DNA from: Lachnospiraceae bacterium
Lineage (GTDB): Bacteria > Bacillota > Clostridia > Lachnospirales > Lachnospiraceae
Length of the DNA stretch: 64,000 nucleotides
Assembly: GCA_021205755.1 (NCBI GenBank)
Contig: JAJPWX010000131.1
Span: 1-64,000, forward strand
Reading direction: 5' to 3'
This document shows, in pieces, positions 45,256-55,053 of the stretch. The notes under the pieces were generated by a model. That model was not told the DNA's origin. It was given only the letters and a program-made list of their open reading frames with translations, and did not search any database. How positions within the stretch are numbered: position 1 is the stretch's first letter; every line of letters starts with the position of its first letter. The translations under genes and the position numbers were made by a program.

Positions 45256-46494
45256 ATGTATTCACTGGATGAAGTGCGGCGCGTGGATAGCGAGATTGCA
45301 GATGCGATTGTCGCGGAACAGGAAAGACAGAATAGCCACATCGAGTTGATCGCATCGGAAAACTGGGTTTCGAAAGCAGTGATGGCGGCGATGGGGAGCC
45401 CTTTGACCAATAAATACGCGGAAGGGTATCCGGGAAAACGTTATTATGGCGGCTGCGAATGTGTTGACGTCGTAGAGAATCTTGCGAGAGAACGGGCCAT
45501 GGAGCTGTTTGGATGTACTTATGCGAATGTGCAGCCGCACTCCGGAGCGCAGGCAAATATGGCTGTATTTTTTGCGCTTCTTCAGCCGGGCGATAAAGTG
45601 ATGGGGATGAATCTTTCCCAGGGCGGTCACCTTTCCCATGGAAGCCCGGCGAATTTCTCGGGTGCGTATTTTGATGTTACTCCTTATGGTGTGAATGATG
45701 ATGGCTTTATTGATTATGATGAGGTACGGCGGATTGCGTTGGAATGCCGTCCGAAGATGATCGTGGCCGGGGCGAGCGCGTATGCGCGTACGATTGATTT
45801 TAAACGTTTCCGCGAGATTGCGGACGAGGTAGGCGCGTATCTGATGGTGGACATTGCGCACATTGCCGGTCTGGTGGCGGCGGGCGTACATCCGAGCCCG
45901 ATTCCGTATGCGCATGTGACGACGACCACGACACATAAGACCCTGCGTGGACCGCGCGGTGGGCTGATCTTGTCAGATGCGGAATTCGCAAAGAAAGCGA
46001 ACTTTAATAAAGCTGTATTTCCGGGGACGCAGGGCGGACCGCTGATGCATGTGATCGCAGCGAAGGCGGTGTGCTTTAAAGAGGCTCTTCAGCCGGAATT
46101 CAAGACTTATCAGGAGAATGTTGCAAAGAACGCGAAGGCGCTCTGCGCCGGTCTGATGAACCGCGGAGTGCGGATTGTTTCCGGCGGCACGGACAACCAT
46201 CTGATGCTGGTTGACCTGACCAGCGTGGGTAAGACAGGCAAGGAAGTGGAGCATTTGCTGGATTCGGTGAACATCACCTGTAATAAAAATACCATCCCGA
46301 ATGATCCGCAATCTGCATTTGTGACCAGTGGTGTGCGGCTGGGTACGCCGGCAGTTACTTCGCGCGGCATGAATGAGGCAGATATGGATACGATCGCGGA
46401 GGCGATTGCATGCGTCGTGAAGAGCGAGCCGGGCTGTGAGGAAAAAGCCAGAGCTCTGGTGAAATCACTTACAGACCGCTATCCGCTGATCTGA
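45256..46494 (+). CDS. glyA: serine hydroxymethyltransferase
   Basis: Interconverts serine and glycine with tetrahydrofolate, supplying one-carbon units. 412 residues: [62 protein letters not shown] and the PLP lysine in [14 protein letters not shown] (about residue 226). ATG 45256 follows AAGGAGAG. It is a single-gene transcript with its own promoter and terminator. SHMT often carries out the main glycine synthesis in these anaerobes. Confidence 0.97.
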   Translation: MYSLDEVRRVDSEIADAIVAEQERQNSHIELIASENWVSKAVMAAMGSPLTNKYAEGYPGKRYYGGCECVDVVENLARERAMELFGCTYANVQPHSGAQANMAVFFALLQPGDKVMGMNLSQGGHLSHGSPANFSGAYFDVTPYGVNDDGFIDYDEVRRIALECRPKMIVAGASAYARTIDFKRFREIADEVGAYLMVDIAHIAGLVAAGVHPSPIPYAHVTTTTTHKTLRGPRGGLILSDAEFAKKANFNKAVFPGTQGGPLMHVIAAKAVCFKEALQPEFKTYQENVAKNAKALCAGLMNRGVRIVSGGTDNHLMLVDLTSVGKTGKEVEHLLDSVNITCNKNTIPNDPQSAFVTSGVRLGTPAVTSRGMNEADMDTIAEAIACVVKSEPGCEEKARALVKSLTDRYPLI

Positions 46495-46516
46495 TTAGAT
46501 TCATTTGGATGATTCA

Positions 46517-46565
46517 GGAAGAATTCCTGTTTGCCGACAGGCGGATGGAGTTCTTCCTTTTTCTT
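46517..46565 (+). terminator. terminator after glyA
   Basis: GGAAGAATTCC (46517-46527) pairs with GGAGTTCTTCC (46547-46557), one wobble, followed by TTTTTC and TTTTA. Confidence 0.8.
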
Positions 46566-46716
46566 TTATTTTCTGATATTATTGTGAAGTTCAGAAATAC
46601 TTAAGAAAAATTGTAGAACTTTTGAGCATGGGTGTGTTATATTGTAAACAGTGTAAGAACAGCCAAAGGCTGTTTTGAATCGAGACTATATATCAAAGCT
46701 TAAGGGAAGACTGTTT

Positions 46717-48135
46717 ATGAAAAAAGCAATTGTTACGATCCTGATACTGGCTCTTTTGGGCGGTGGGGGGTACGGCGCGTATTATTATTTTTATCTGGGA
46801 GGTTCGGCTACGACGGAACGTGTCTCTTCTTCCAGCGAGGACGCTGTTTATGTAGAGAAAGTGTCGGTCATCACGGGCTATGGCTCCGGTATGGGAGTAG
46901 TAGATCGCTATAGCGGTGAAGTAGAAGCGCAGGCAACTCTGGAGATTAAGCTGGATTCGAACCGCACGGTGGACGAGTGTTATGTAGAAGTAGGCGATAT
47001 TGTCGAGGAAGGGCAGGCGCTTTTTTCCTATGAGACGCAGGAGGAAGAGGATCAGATTGTCCAGAATGAGATTGAAATAGAGAGAAAACAGATGGAGATT
47101 GAGTCCTATGAGGCACAGATCACATCTTATGAAAAACTGATTGCGACCTATACGGATGAGGATGATATTCTGGAGGCCAATTTGCAGATTCAGTCTATGC
47201 AGAACTCTATTCGTTCGCTGGAATATGATATTCAGTCTACGCAGGTAGAGAACGAGAGCCTGCAGGAGACGATTGACGAGTCCGTTGTGACGGCGGAGAT
47301 GGGAGGCATCGTCCAGAAGATTTCTGATACAGAGGAGGATTCGGACTCATATTATTACGGTTCGGACAGCTCCGCATATATTACGATTCTGGCAGAAGGT
47401 GACTATCGGATCAAGGGCACCATCAATGAACTGAATTATGATGATATCTATGAGGGGATATCTGTGATCGTTTATTCGAGGGTGGATGCTTCGCAGACAT
47501 GGACGGGTGAGATTACGGATATCAGTACGGAGCAGGATGAGGAAGATTCTGACAGCTACTATTATTATTCAAGTTCTTCCTCTGATTCTTCTACGTACAG
47601 CTTTTATGTCGATCTGGACAGTTCAGAGGGGCTTTTGCTCGGACAGCATGTTTACATTGAAGTAGATTCCGGCCAGTCGGAGGAAAAGACGGGTATGTGG
47701 CTGGAGGAGTTTTACATTATCCAGGAGGGCGACAGTGCGTATGTGTGGTTGGCGAATACCTCCAATGTCATTGAAAAGCATGAGATCACGCTCGGCGAGT
47801 ATGACGAAGAACTGGCGGAGTATGAGGTTTTGGATGGACTGGAAGCAGACGATTATATTGCGTTTCCGGCAGACAGTGTTTCAGAGGGAGATCCGGTTTA
47901 TTATTCGGATATTGCGGTGGTCAGCGAGGTTAGTGATGATGATTCCGACGACGATGAAGAGGACTATTATGATGCGGACGCAGATGGAGAAGAAGTAGAT
48001 CCGGATGTCTATTATGACGTAGACGAGGGCATTTATTACTCAATTGAGGAAGATGATGATGTCTTCTATGAAGAGGATGACGACGAGGAATATGACGACG
48101 AGGATTTCTACGCTGTGATTGAGGAAGAAGAATAA
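46717..48135 (+). CDS. HlyD/MacA-type exporter adaptor protein 1
   Basis: A membrane-fusion type adaptor of 472 residues. N-terminal membrane helix (IVTILILALLGGGGYGAYYYFYL, about 5-27), a barrel-sandwich first half with VEVGDIVEEGQALFSYET, a coiled-coil hairpin (about 113-195, EIEIERKQMEIESYEAQI and NSIRSLEYDIQSTQ), second barrel half VTAEMGGIVQKI, and a beta-barrel domain. Two Ser/Tyr-rich loops (DSDSYYYGSDSS, DSDSYYYYSSSSS) and a C-terminal tail of about 70 residues made mostly of Asp, Glu and Tyr are unusual. ATG 46717 follows GGGAAG. It opens a four-gene exporter operon with an ABC ATPase, a second adaptor and an FtsX-type permease. Confidence 0.87.
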   Translation: MKKAIVTILILALLGGGGYGAYYYFYLGGSATTERVSSSSEDAVYVEKVSVITGYGSGMGVVDRYSGEVEAQATLEIKLDSNRTVDECYVEVGDIVEEGQALFSYETQEEEDQIVQNEIEIERKQMEIESYEAQITSYEKLIATYTDEDDILEANLQIQSMQNSIRSLEYDIQSTQVENESLQETIDESVVTAEMGGIVQKISDTEEDSDSYYYGSDSSAYITILAEGDYRIKGTINELNYDDIYEGISVIVYSRVDASQTWTGEITDISTEQDEEDSDSYYYYSSSSSDSSTYSFYVDLDSSEGLLLGQHVYIEVDSGQSEEKTGMWLEEFYIIQEGDSAYVWLANTSNVIEKHEITLGEYDEELAEYEVLDGLEADDYIAFPADSVSEGDPVYYSDIAVVSEVSDDDSDDDEEDYYDADADGEEVDPDVYYDVDEGIYYSIEEDDDVFYEEDDDEEYDDEDFYAVIEEEE

Positions 48136-48164
48136 GAAATGCGCTTTGGAAAGGATTTTCTCCT

Positions 48165-48842
48165 ATGATACTGAGACTGGAGCATATATATAAAGATTAT
48201 ATTCTCGGAAAAATGAAGGTTCCCGCCCTGAAAGATGTCAGTCTGAATGTGGAGGAAGGGGAATACCTGGCGGTTATGGGACCGTCAGGTTCCGGAAAGT
48301 CCACACTGATGAATATTATCGGCTGCCTGGATCGCCCGACCTCCGGCAGTTATGAGCTGGCCGGACAGAATGTTATGGGACTGAGCGACGCACAGCTGGC
48401 GGATCTGCGGCTAAAGGAGCTTGGCTTTGTATTTCAGAATTTTCAGCTGCTTCCCCGCATGACGGCTCTGGACAATGTGGCGCTGCCGCTGGTTTATGCG
48501 GGTGTGCGCAAAAAGATCCGCAAACAGAGGGCCAGAGAAGCGCTGGTGCGGGTAGGGTTGGAGGAGCGGCTCAGCTTTAAGCCGACGCAGCTTTCCGGCG
48601 GACAGAAGCAGAGAGTGGCGATCGCGCGGGCTATGGTGAACCAGCCGACGATTTTGCTGGCAGATGAGCCGACCGGTGCGCTGGACTCCAAATCAGGGCT
48701 GCAGATCATGGATTTGTTTGCGCAGCTGAATGAAGAAGGCGTGACGGTGATCATGATTACGCATGACAGTAAGATCGCGGGGCACGCAAAGCGGATTGTG
48801 GATATTTTTGACGGAGAGCTGAGACCGCATGAGGCTATGTGA
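48165..48842 (+). CDS. ABC transporter ATP-binding protein, MacB/LolD type
   Basis: A 225-residue ATPase: Walker A GPSGSGKSTL (about 39), Q-loop FVFQNFQLLPRM, signature LSGGQKQRVAIARAM, Walker B ILLADEPTGALD and the switch histidine in MITHDSKIA. Sequence type matches the ATPases that work with FtsX/MacB permeases. It lies between the two adaptor genes, 29 bases after the first, and should power the permease encoded at 51713. Confidence 0.95.
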   Translation: MILRLEHIYKDYILGKMKVPALKDVSLNVEEGEYLAVMGPSGSGKSTLMNIIGCLDRPTSGSYELAGQNVMGLSDAQLADLRLKELGFVFQNFQLLPRMTALDNVALPLVYAGVRKKIRKQRAREALVRVGLEERLSFKPTQLSGGQKQRVAIARAMVNQPTILLADEPTGALDSKSGLQIMDLFAQLNEEGVTVIMITHDSKIAGHAKRIVDIFDGELRPHEAM

Positions 48843-48905
48843 TGGATGGTGTCATGGAATGACGGGAATATTCGCCGTTTTTTTTCACAGGAGGTGGCAG
48901 TTTTT

Positions 48906-51695
48906 TTGAAAATAAGAACAGCTTTGATCAGTATTACCGTATCAGGCGCACTGGTTGCCGGGGTTGTCTATGCGGCTTATTATACGATGCAGGGACAGGT
49001 TTCTCCTGTGGAGGTTGTTCCGGTGAAAAATGTAGATCAATCCTACTGGTACAGTGGTGATTATTATTACTCGTCGGATACAATTACCGGTACGCTGACT
49101 TCGCAGGTCTCTCAGACAGTGGTTCTGGAGGATTATGACATTGATGAGATCTATGTGTCAGAGGGCGATGAGGTGACCGTTGGAACACCGCTTTTTTCCT
49201 ATGACATGACGAAAGAGGAGATTGACCTGGAGTCGAAGGATATCGAAGTGCAGACCTATGAGCTTCAGCTTCGGCGCTATCAGAAGGAGCTGGAGAAATA
49301 TCAGGGTACGACGGCCACTGCTTCTCTGGAGATGACCGCGACGACGCTGACTTCCTCTTCAGGCGACGCGATTCTGGATGAATTGACGGAGAACAGTGCT
49401 GCAGATGAGAAAGCTGCTGAAGGTGACTCGGATGGGACGGACAGCTCTGGTATTGAGATTGAGGGAATCGAGACCGTAGATCCTGACGAAAATGAGGATA
49501 CGGTGCTTCTGACTTCTGTGACGAATTTTGAGATGCTGATGAGTGCGCTCCAGGAGCTGATCGATGAGTTTGACGGGGAGTTTACCGCAGAGGATGTCGA
49601 GGTGATCGGGGAGTCACTGACAAAAGCAGTTGCATTTTACCGGGAATATCTGGCGGATAAGGAAGAAGAGGAAGTAACCGGCGAAGACGGTGAAATGCAG
49701 ACATTAGAATATTATTCTCTGAAGGATTCTGTGAAGGAGCTTCTCTCCTCGGATGAGGGGAAAACACTGGAGGCCTGCGTGGCTTTGATGGAGCGCTACC
49801 ATGCGGCTTATGTGGATATGCTGATCAATGAAGCGATGGAGGAGACCGGCAGCAGCCAGAAAGAGGCTGTGGAGGCGGCGCGGGACGAATATGAGAATCT
49901 GAGCGGCGACGCCCGCGAAGATGTGACGCTGCTGGAAGAACTGGAGGCGCTTGAGGCGAGGCTTGCCGCCGAAGAACAGACAGAGAGTGAGACGGAAACA
50001 GACACAGCTGGAGAGGATATGACAGAAACCCTTCCGGATCAGTCTGAGACTGGAACAGAAAAGGAGACCGAAGCCGAAACGGGAATGGAGTCAGAATCAG
50101 CTGTAGAGAGTGAGTCAGGAACGGAGAGTCTTTCGGCGGATGATACGGAATCAGAGACAGAGAGCGAATCCGCTTCCGAAGAGATTGGGATTGAGGAACG
50201 AATCAGCAGCTTCCTTTTGATGGCGGATGCTGTGCTTTCCGAGACCGCTTCCCCAGAGGCGCTGGAATATCAGAATGCGATCGCGTTCTACCAGATGTAC
50301 CTTGCTGTGCCTCCCTCTGAGATCGTTGATGAGGATACCGGGGCATTGATGGAAGAGTATAATCTCAGTGAAGAGACGCTTGCATATCTCTCCGATCTGG
50401 GCAGCGAGGGAACTGCCACACAGGTCACTTTGACAAGTACTTATCAGCAGCTGTGTCTATCCTATGTAGAATATCTGGTGCTGGCTCTGGATGCGCAGAC
50501 GATGACCAGGGAAGAATTGACTGCGGCACAGGAGGCGTATGATCTGCTGGGTACGGCCTGGGCGATTGCGCTGGATACCTCTGCGGAAGAGGGGGAACCT
50601 TGTGTTTCGGATTATCTGACTGCGTATGATGTGGTCCTGCGGATCGAGGAGCTTGTCTCTGAATCGGAGGAAGACTTGTGGGAAACGATGGAAGAAGAGT
50701 CCGAAAGTGAATCAGAAGCCAATTCAGAAGACGAGATGGAGACGGATGATTTTCTGGAGAAGCTTGCGGATCTGTATATGGATTATCTTTCCCTGACGGA
50801 TACGCAGCTGTCTCTTGTCTGGAATGCGGACACTCTGTTTGAACTTTTGAGCCTGTACGGACTTCTCGAAGAAGAGTCGGAGTCGGAGACCGACTATTAT
50901 GACAGCTGGGGTGATTACTACTCAGATTACGAATCCGGCTATACGGCCGAAGAACTGAAAGAGCTCATTGAAGAACTGGAGACAGAGATAAAGGAAGTAG
51001 AACTGGAAATCCGGCAATCCACGCTGGAACTGGAGCAGCAGCAGAGGGTTGTGGACAAAAAGGTCGTTACCAGTACGGTGGATGGTACAGTCGTCACGAT
51101 CGGGGATGAAGAAGGCAATACCGATGGCGATGATGATTATTTTGTGAAAATCACCAGCACCTCTGGCCTTTATGTGAAGAGCGCGATCAGTGAGCGTTCA
51201 CTGGAAACGGTGAATGTGGGAGATTCGATTTCCGGGGTTGATTATTCTGGAAATTCCTTTACTGCAGTGATTACGGAGATTTCCGATTATCCGGTTTCTA
51301 CCTCGGAATTGTATAACTATGACATTTACTCTTATGCGGAGAATACCTCTTACTATCTGTTTTACGCGCAGATCGATAACACGGAGGGACTGGAAGAAGG
51401 CTACGCGGAGCTGACGCTGTCCATGGAATATGCTGAGAGTGATGACGCGATTTACATCGAGGCTTATTTCGTCCGTACCGATGCCACCGGAAATAATTAT
51501 GTCTATGTGCAGGGCTCGGATGGGACACTTGAACTGAGATATGTTACGCTCGGAACCTCGCCGGATGAGGGCTATATTGTCAAAATTATGGGCGGACTGT
51601 CTACCTCTGACCTGATTGCGTTTCCGTACGGGGACAATGTCTATGAGGGCGCAAAGACGGAAGAAGTCGACGCGCTGGAAGCAGCCTGGGGCTAA
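48906..51695 (+). CDS. exporter adaptor protein 2 with giant insertion in the coiled-coil hairpin
   Basis: 929 residues, two to three times the usual length. The frame of a MacA-like adaptor is present: membrane helix (about 5-27), barrel half with YVSEGDEVTVGTPLFSYD, first coiled-coil helix (about 101-136, YELQLRRYQKELEKYQ), return helix (about 679-719, ELIEELETEIKEVELEIRQS), barrel half VTSTVDGTVVTI and C-terminal beta-domains. Between the two helices lie about 540 extra residues, acidic and largely helical, with Ser/Glu/Thr-rich linkers and two similar segments (KAVAFYREYLADK, NAIAFYQMYLAVP). The start is taken at TTG 48906, 9 bases after GGAGG; ATG 48846 would put extra residues before the membrane helix. 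It belongs to the exporter operon. Confidence 0.85.
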   Translation: MKIRTALISITVSGALVAGVVYAAYYTMQGQVSPVEVVPVKNVDQSYWYSGDYYYSSDTITGTLTSQVSQTVVLEDYDIDEIYVSEGDEVTVGTPLFSYDMTKEEIDLESKDIEVQTYELQLRRYQKELEKYQGTTATASLEMTATTLTSSSGDAILDELTENSAADEKAAEGDSDGTDSSGIEIEGIETVDPDENEDTVLLTSVTNFEMLMSALQELIDEFDGEFTAEDVEVIGESLTKAVAFYREYLADKEEEEVTGEDGEMQTLEYYSLKDSVKELLSSDEGKTLEACVALMERYHAAYVDMLINEAMEETGSSQKEAVEAARDEYENLSGDAREDVTLLEELEALEARLAAEEQTESETETDTAGEDMTETLPDQSETGTEKETEAETGMESESAVESESGTESLSADDTESETESESASEEIGIEERISSFLLMADAVLSETASPEALEYQNAIAFYQMYLAVPPSEIVDEDTGALMEEYNLSEETLAYLSDLGSEGTATQVTLTSTYQQLCLSYVEYLVLALDAQTMTREELTAAQEAYDLLGTAWAIALDTSAEEGEPCVSDYLTAYDVVLRIEELVSESEEDLWETMEEESESESEANSEDEMETDDFLEKLADLYMDYLSLTDTQLSLVWNADTLFELLSLYGLLEEESESETDYYDSWGDYYSDYESGYTAEELKELIEELETEIKEVELEIRQSTLELEQQQRVVDKKVVTSTVDGTVVTIGDEEGNTDGDDDYFVKITSTSGLYVKSAISERSLETVNVGDSISGVDYSGNSFTAVITEISDYPVSTSELYNYDIYSYAENTSYYLFYAQIDNTEGLEEGYAELTLSMEYAESDDAIYIEAYFVRTDATGNNYVYVQGSDGTLELRYVTLGTSPDEGYIVKIMGGLSTSDLIAFPYGDNVYEGAKTEEVDALEAAWG

Positions 51696-51712
51696 GGAAG
51701 GAGGAATCGAGT

Positions 51713-52969
51713 TTGTTAGAAAATTTGCGTCTGTCCTTTCAGAGCATCTGGGCGCACAAAATGCGTTCGTTCCTTACTATGCTTGGTATTATCATCGGCA
51801 TCGCGGCGATCATCGCAATTGTGTCTACCATTCAGGGGACAAATGAAGAAATCAAAAATCAGCTGATCGGTGCAGGCACCAATACGGTGGATATCTATCT
51901 GATGCAGAACGGTTATCAGCTCAGTATCTATTCCTCTTCCGGAATTCCTTATGGGGTGCCGCAGGTCACGGACGAGGCCAGAGAAGAAATACTGGCGCTG
52001 GATTCCGTGGAAAACGTGACCTGCTATACAGAACGGGAAAGTGTGGATACGGTCTATTATCAGGATACTGAGTTCAATTACCCGACGATCCGGGGAATTG
52101 ATGTCAGTTATTTTGATACAGTAGGGTATTCGATTCGAACCGGGCGCGGCTTTGTGGAGAGCGATTATACGAATTTCCGGACGGTGGTGATCATCGACAG
52201 CACTCTGGCGGATAAATATTTTCCCAATGAGGATCCGGTGGGGAATACACTGGAAATCAGCGGCGTTCCTTTCACAATCGTTGGAGTTGTCACGAATACC
52301 AGCGATACCGGTACTTCCATCAGCACAATATCCGAATACTATTCTTATCTGTATGATTCGTATGGTTATCTGTATATACCGAGCGCTTGCTGGCCGATTC
52401 TGTACTGCTTTGACGAGCCGCAGAATGTCATTGTGAAAGCGGTAAGTACGGACGATATGGAAAAGGCCGGATCTGATACAGAGGACATCCTGAATTCCCT
52501 GATTTCCAGTGCACAGACGGATGTCAAGTATGATGCGCAGAACCTGGTGGAGCAGGCCAGACAGCTTGCGAGCCTCTCCAGTTCGACGCAGACGCTGATG
52601 ATCTGGGTGGCGAGTATTTCTCTTCTGGTCGGCGGTATCGGCGTCATGAACATCATGATGGTCTCGGTCACGGAACGTACCAGTGAGATCGGCCTGAAAA
52701 AGGCGATTGGAGCGCGAAAAGGGGCGATTCTCGGGCAGTTTTTGACAGAAGCAGTAGTGCTGACCAGCATCGGCGGCCTGCTTGGTGTGGGGGCCGGTAT
52801 CGGGATGGCCTATATTATAAATAAGATATCTGGGACAGCCGTCGCCATCAGTGTTCCGGCTTCCGCGATTGCCGTGCTGTTCTCCATGGTGATTGGTATC
52901 ATCTTTGGGCTGATGCCGTCCATGAAGGCGGCCAACCTGGATCCGATCGAAGCGCTGCGGAGAGAGTGA
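51713..52969 (+). CDS. MacB-like FtsX-domain ABC permease
   Basis: 418 residues: N-terminal membrane helix (MRSFLTMLGIIIGIAAIIAIVST, about 16-38), a large extracellular MacB periplasmic-core-like domain (about 45-280), then three C-terminal membrane helices of the FtsX domain with LLVGGIGVMNIMMVSVTERTSEIG. This is the transmembrane partner of the ATPase two genes upstream. Start TTG 51713 follows AGGAGG with good spacing. MacB-like systems drive export of peptides or antibiotics or act in cell-envelope defence; the substrate here is not evident. Confidence 0.94.
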   Translation: MLENLRLSFQSIWAHKMRSFLTMLGIIIGIAAIIAIVSTIQGTNEEIKNQLIGAGTNTVDIYLMQNGYQLSIYSSSGIPYGVPQVTDEAREEILALDSVENVTCYTERESVDTVYYQDTEFNYPTIRGIDVSYFDTVGYSIRTGRGFVESDYTNFRTVVIIDSTLADKYFPNEDPVGNTLEISGVPFTIVGVVTNTSDTGTSISTISEYYSYLYDSYGYLYIPSACWPILYCFDEPQNVIVKAVSTDDMEKAGSDTEDILNSLISSAQTDVKYDAQNLVEQARQLASLSSSTQTLMIWVASISLLVGGIGVMNIMMVSVTERTSEIGLKKAIGARKGAILGQFLTEAVVLTSIGGLLGVGAGIGMAYIINKISGTAVAISVPASAIAVLFSMVIGIIFGLMPSMKAANLDPIEALRRE

Positions 52970-52987
52970 GGGACATAGAGCGATTGA

Positions 52988-53031
52988 CATTCAGAACAGC
53001 AGGCCACGCTGTTCTGAAGCTGTTCTGAACT
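52988..53031 (-). repeat. internally deleted copy of the modular palindromic repeat
   Basis: ATTCAGAACAGC pairs with GCTGTTCTGAA around AGGCCAC, and a further GCTGTTCTGAACTG follows. These are the two ends of the element at 9458-9634 (same orientation) with the middle missing. Confidence 0.65.
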
Positions 53032-53045
53032 GTAAAAAACGTAAA

Positions 53046-53082
53046 AAGGGGCTTGCCATATGGCAGGCCCCTGTGTTATACT
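53046..53082 (+). promoter_or_regulatory. hairpin with embedded rpsB promoter
   Basis: GGGGC and GCCCC flank TTGCCATATGGCA, making a stem that could end the exporter transcript. The same bases hold TTGCCA (53053-53058), an 18-base spacer and TATACT (53077-53082), a likely promoter for rpsB. About 170 leader bases then follow and may carry an S2-type control region, which I could not identify. Confidence 0.5.
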
Positions 53083-53253
53083 TGTCGAGTTGAAAACCAA
53101 ACACGTGTGTTGATTCCGGGGACGGTGCCCTGATACGGTACGGTACCAGAATGCGTAAGTAACTGAACAGGCAGGTTGGCGGAAGCGTACGGGCGGATGG
53201 GTCTCTTCGGAAGACGATGCATGCGGAAGAATCAAACCAAAAGGAGAAAAGAC

Positions 53254-54000
53254 ATGAGTGTAATTTCAATGAAACAGTTACTGGAAGCAGGTGTTCATTT
53301 TGGTCATCAGACCAGAAGATGGAACCCGAAGATGGCGGAGTACATCTACACAGAGCGTAATGGCATCTACATCATCGACCTTCAGAAGTCAGTGGTTAAG
53401 GTAGACGAAGCTTGCAGAGCAGTCGCTGATATCGCGGCGAACGGCGGCACGATCCTTTTTGTCGGCACCAAGAAGCAGGCGCAGGACGCAGTACAGACCG
53501 AGGCAGAAAGATGCGGGATGTTCTATGTCAATGAGAGATGGCTCGGCGGTATGCTGACCAACTTCAAGACCATCCAGGCCAGAATCAAATATCTGAAGGA
53601 TCTGGAGAGACAGCAGGAGGACGGTACCTTTGATGTCCTTCCGAAGAAGGAAGTTATCGCTCTGAAGAAGAAGATCGAGAAGCTGGAGAAGAACCTTGGC
53701 GGTATCAAGGAGATGAAGAAGCTTCCGGATGCGATTTTCGTAGTAGATCCGAAGAAAGAACACATCTGCGTACAGGAAGCACATACACTTGGCATTCCGC
53801 TGATCGGTATCTGCGATACGAACTGCGATCCGGAAGAGCTTGACTATGTCATCCCGGGCAACGACGACGCAATCCGCGCGGTAAAGCTGATCGTTTCCAA
53901 GATGGCGGATGCCGTGATCGAGGCGAGACAGGGCTTTGAGGAGGCTGCTCCTGTAGAAGCGGAAGAAGCTTACGAGGAAGCTCCGGTAGAGGCATTTTAA
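53254..54000 (+). CDS. rpsB: 30S ribosomal protein S2
   Basis: 248 residues with the S2 signature [22 protein letters not shown] at the start, [20 protein letters not shown] and [22 protein letters not shown], ending in an acidic Glu/Ala tail. ATG 54254 minus 1000, that is 53254, is chosen because AAGGAG lies 8 bases upstream; the longer open frame back to 53176 lacks family residues. Forms the usual rpsB-tsf operon with the elongation factor gene 20 bases later. Confidence 0.97.
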   Translation: MSVISMKQLLEAGVHFGHQTRRWNPKMAEYIYTERNGIYIIDLQKSVVKVDEACRAVADIAANGGTILFVGTKKQAQDAVQTEAERCGMFYVNERWLGGMLTNFKTIQARIKYLKDLERQQEDGTFDVLPKKEVIALKKKIEKLEKNLGGIKEMKKLPDAIFVVDPKKEHICVQEAHTLGIPLIGICDTNCDPEELDYVIPGNDDAIRAVKLIVSKMADAVIEARQGFEEAAPVEAEEAYEEAPVEAF

Positions 54001-54020
54001 AGACGGGAGGAATATGTGAA

Positions 54021-54962
54021 ATGGCTGTTACAGCAGGTATGGTAAAAGAGTTAAGAGAGATGACCGGCGCTGGCATGATGGACTGCAAGAAGGCTCTGAC
54101 AGCGACCGAGGGAGATATGGACAAGGCCGTTGAATGGCTGAGAGAGAAAGGTCTTGCGACTGCGCAGAAGAAGGCCGGCAGAATCGCGGCTGAGGGTCTG
54201 GCGAAGGTTCTTGTATCTGAGGATGGCAAGAGCGCGGTAGCGGTAGAGGTGAACTCTGAGACAGACTTCGTAGCGAAGAACGAGAAGTTCCAGGATTATG
54301 TAGCGCAGGTAGCGGAGCAGGCGATGGAGACTGAGGCGTCTGGCATCGAAGCGTTCCTTGCCCAGCCGTGGAAGTTTGATACGACCAAGACGGTAAACGA
54401 GGCGCTGGCAGGTATGATCGCCGTGATCGGTGAGAACATGAATATCCGCCGTTTTGCTCAGGTAAAGGAAGATGCTGGTTTTGTCGCTTCCTACACCCAT
54501 ATGGGCGGAAAGATCGGTGTGCTGGTAGATGTAGAGACCGATGTAGTCAATGACGAGATCAAAGAGATGGCAAAGAACGTAGCGATGCAGGTAGCAGCGC
54601 TGAAGCCGCTCTACACCAGCGACAAGGAAGTCAGTGAGGATTATATCGCACATGAGAAAGAGATTCTTCTTGCGCAGATCAAGAACGATCCGAAGGAATC
54701 CCAGAAGCCGGAGAAGGTAATCATGGGCATGATTCAGGGCCGTATCAAGAAGGAACTCAAAGAGATCTGCCTGCTTGATCAGGTTTATGTAAAGGCTGAG
54801 GATGGCAAGCAGTCCGTAGGTGATTATGTAGCGCAGGTAGCGAAGGCCAATGGCGCAAAGATCACGATCAAAGGCTTTGTTCGCTATGAAACCGGCGAAG
54901 GCATCGAGAAGAAGCAGGAAGACTTTGCGGCGGAAGTGGCGAAGCAGATGGGTGCGAACTAA
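54021..54962 (+). CDS. tsf: translation elongation factor Ts
   Basis: The nucleotide exchange factor for EF-Tu. 313 residues: the N-terminal TS-N domain VKELREMTGAGMMDCKKALT, then VEVNSETDFVAKNEKF and YTHMGGKIGVLVDV, with the core and C-terminal modules. ATG 54021 is preceded by GGGAGG at suitable distance. The usual followers pyrH and frr are absent; a terminator comes 40 bases after the stop. Confidence 0.97.
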   Translation: MAVTAGMVKELREMTGAGMMDCKKALTATEGDMDKAVEWLREKGLATAQKKAGRIAAEGLAKVLVSEDGKSAVAVEVNSETDFVAKNEKFQDYVAQVAEQAMETEASGIEAFLAQPWKFDTTKTVNEALAGMIAVIGENMNIRRFAQVKEDAGFVASYTHMGGKIGVLVDVETDVVNDEIKEMAKNVAMQVAALKPLYTSDKEVSEDYIAHEKEILLAQIKNDPKESQKPEKVIMGMIQGRIKKELKEICLLDQVYVKAEDGKQSVGDYVAQVAKANGAKITIKGFVRYETGEGIEKKQEDFAAEVAKQMGAN

Positions 54963-55002
54963 AAGATTCGAATGATTCGCTGAGAATCTGTATATTTGAC
55001 TG

Positions 55003-55037
55003 TAAAAAGGTATCGTTCATTTTGGACGGTACCTTTT
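55003..55037 (+). terminator. terminator after tsf
   Basis: AAAAGGTATCGT pairs with ACGGTACCTTTT (one wobble), with T/A ends. Confidence 0.75.
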
Positions 55038-55053
55038 ATGCGCAGGGGCGCAT

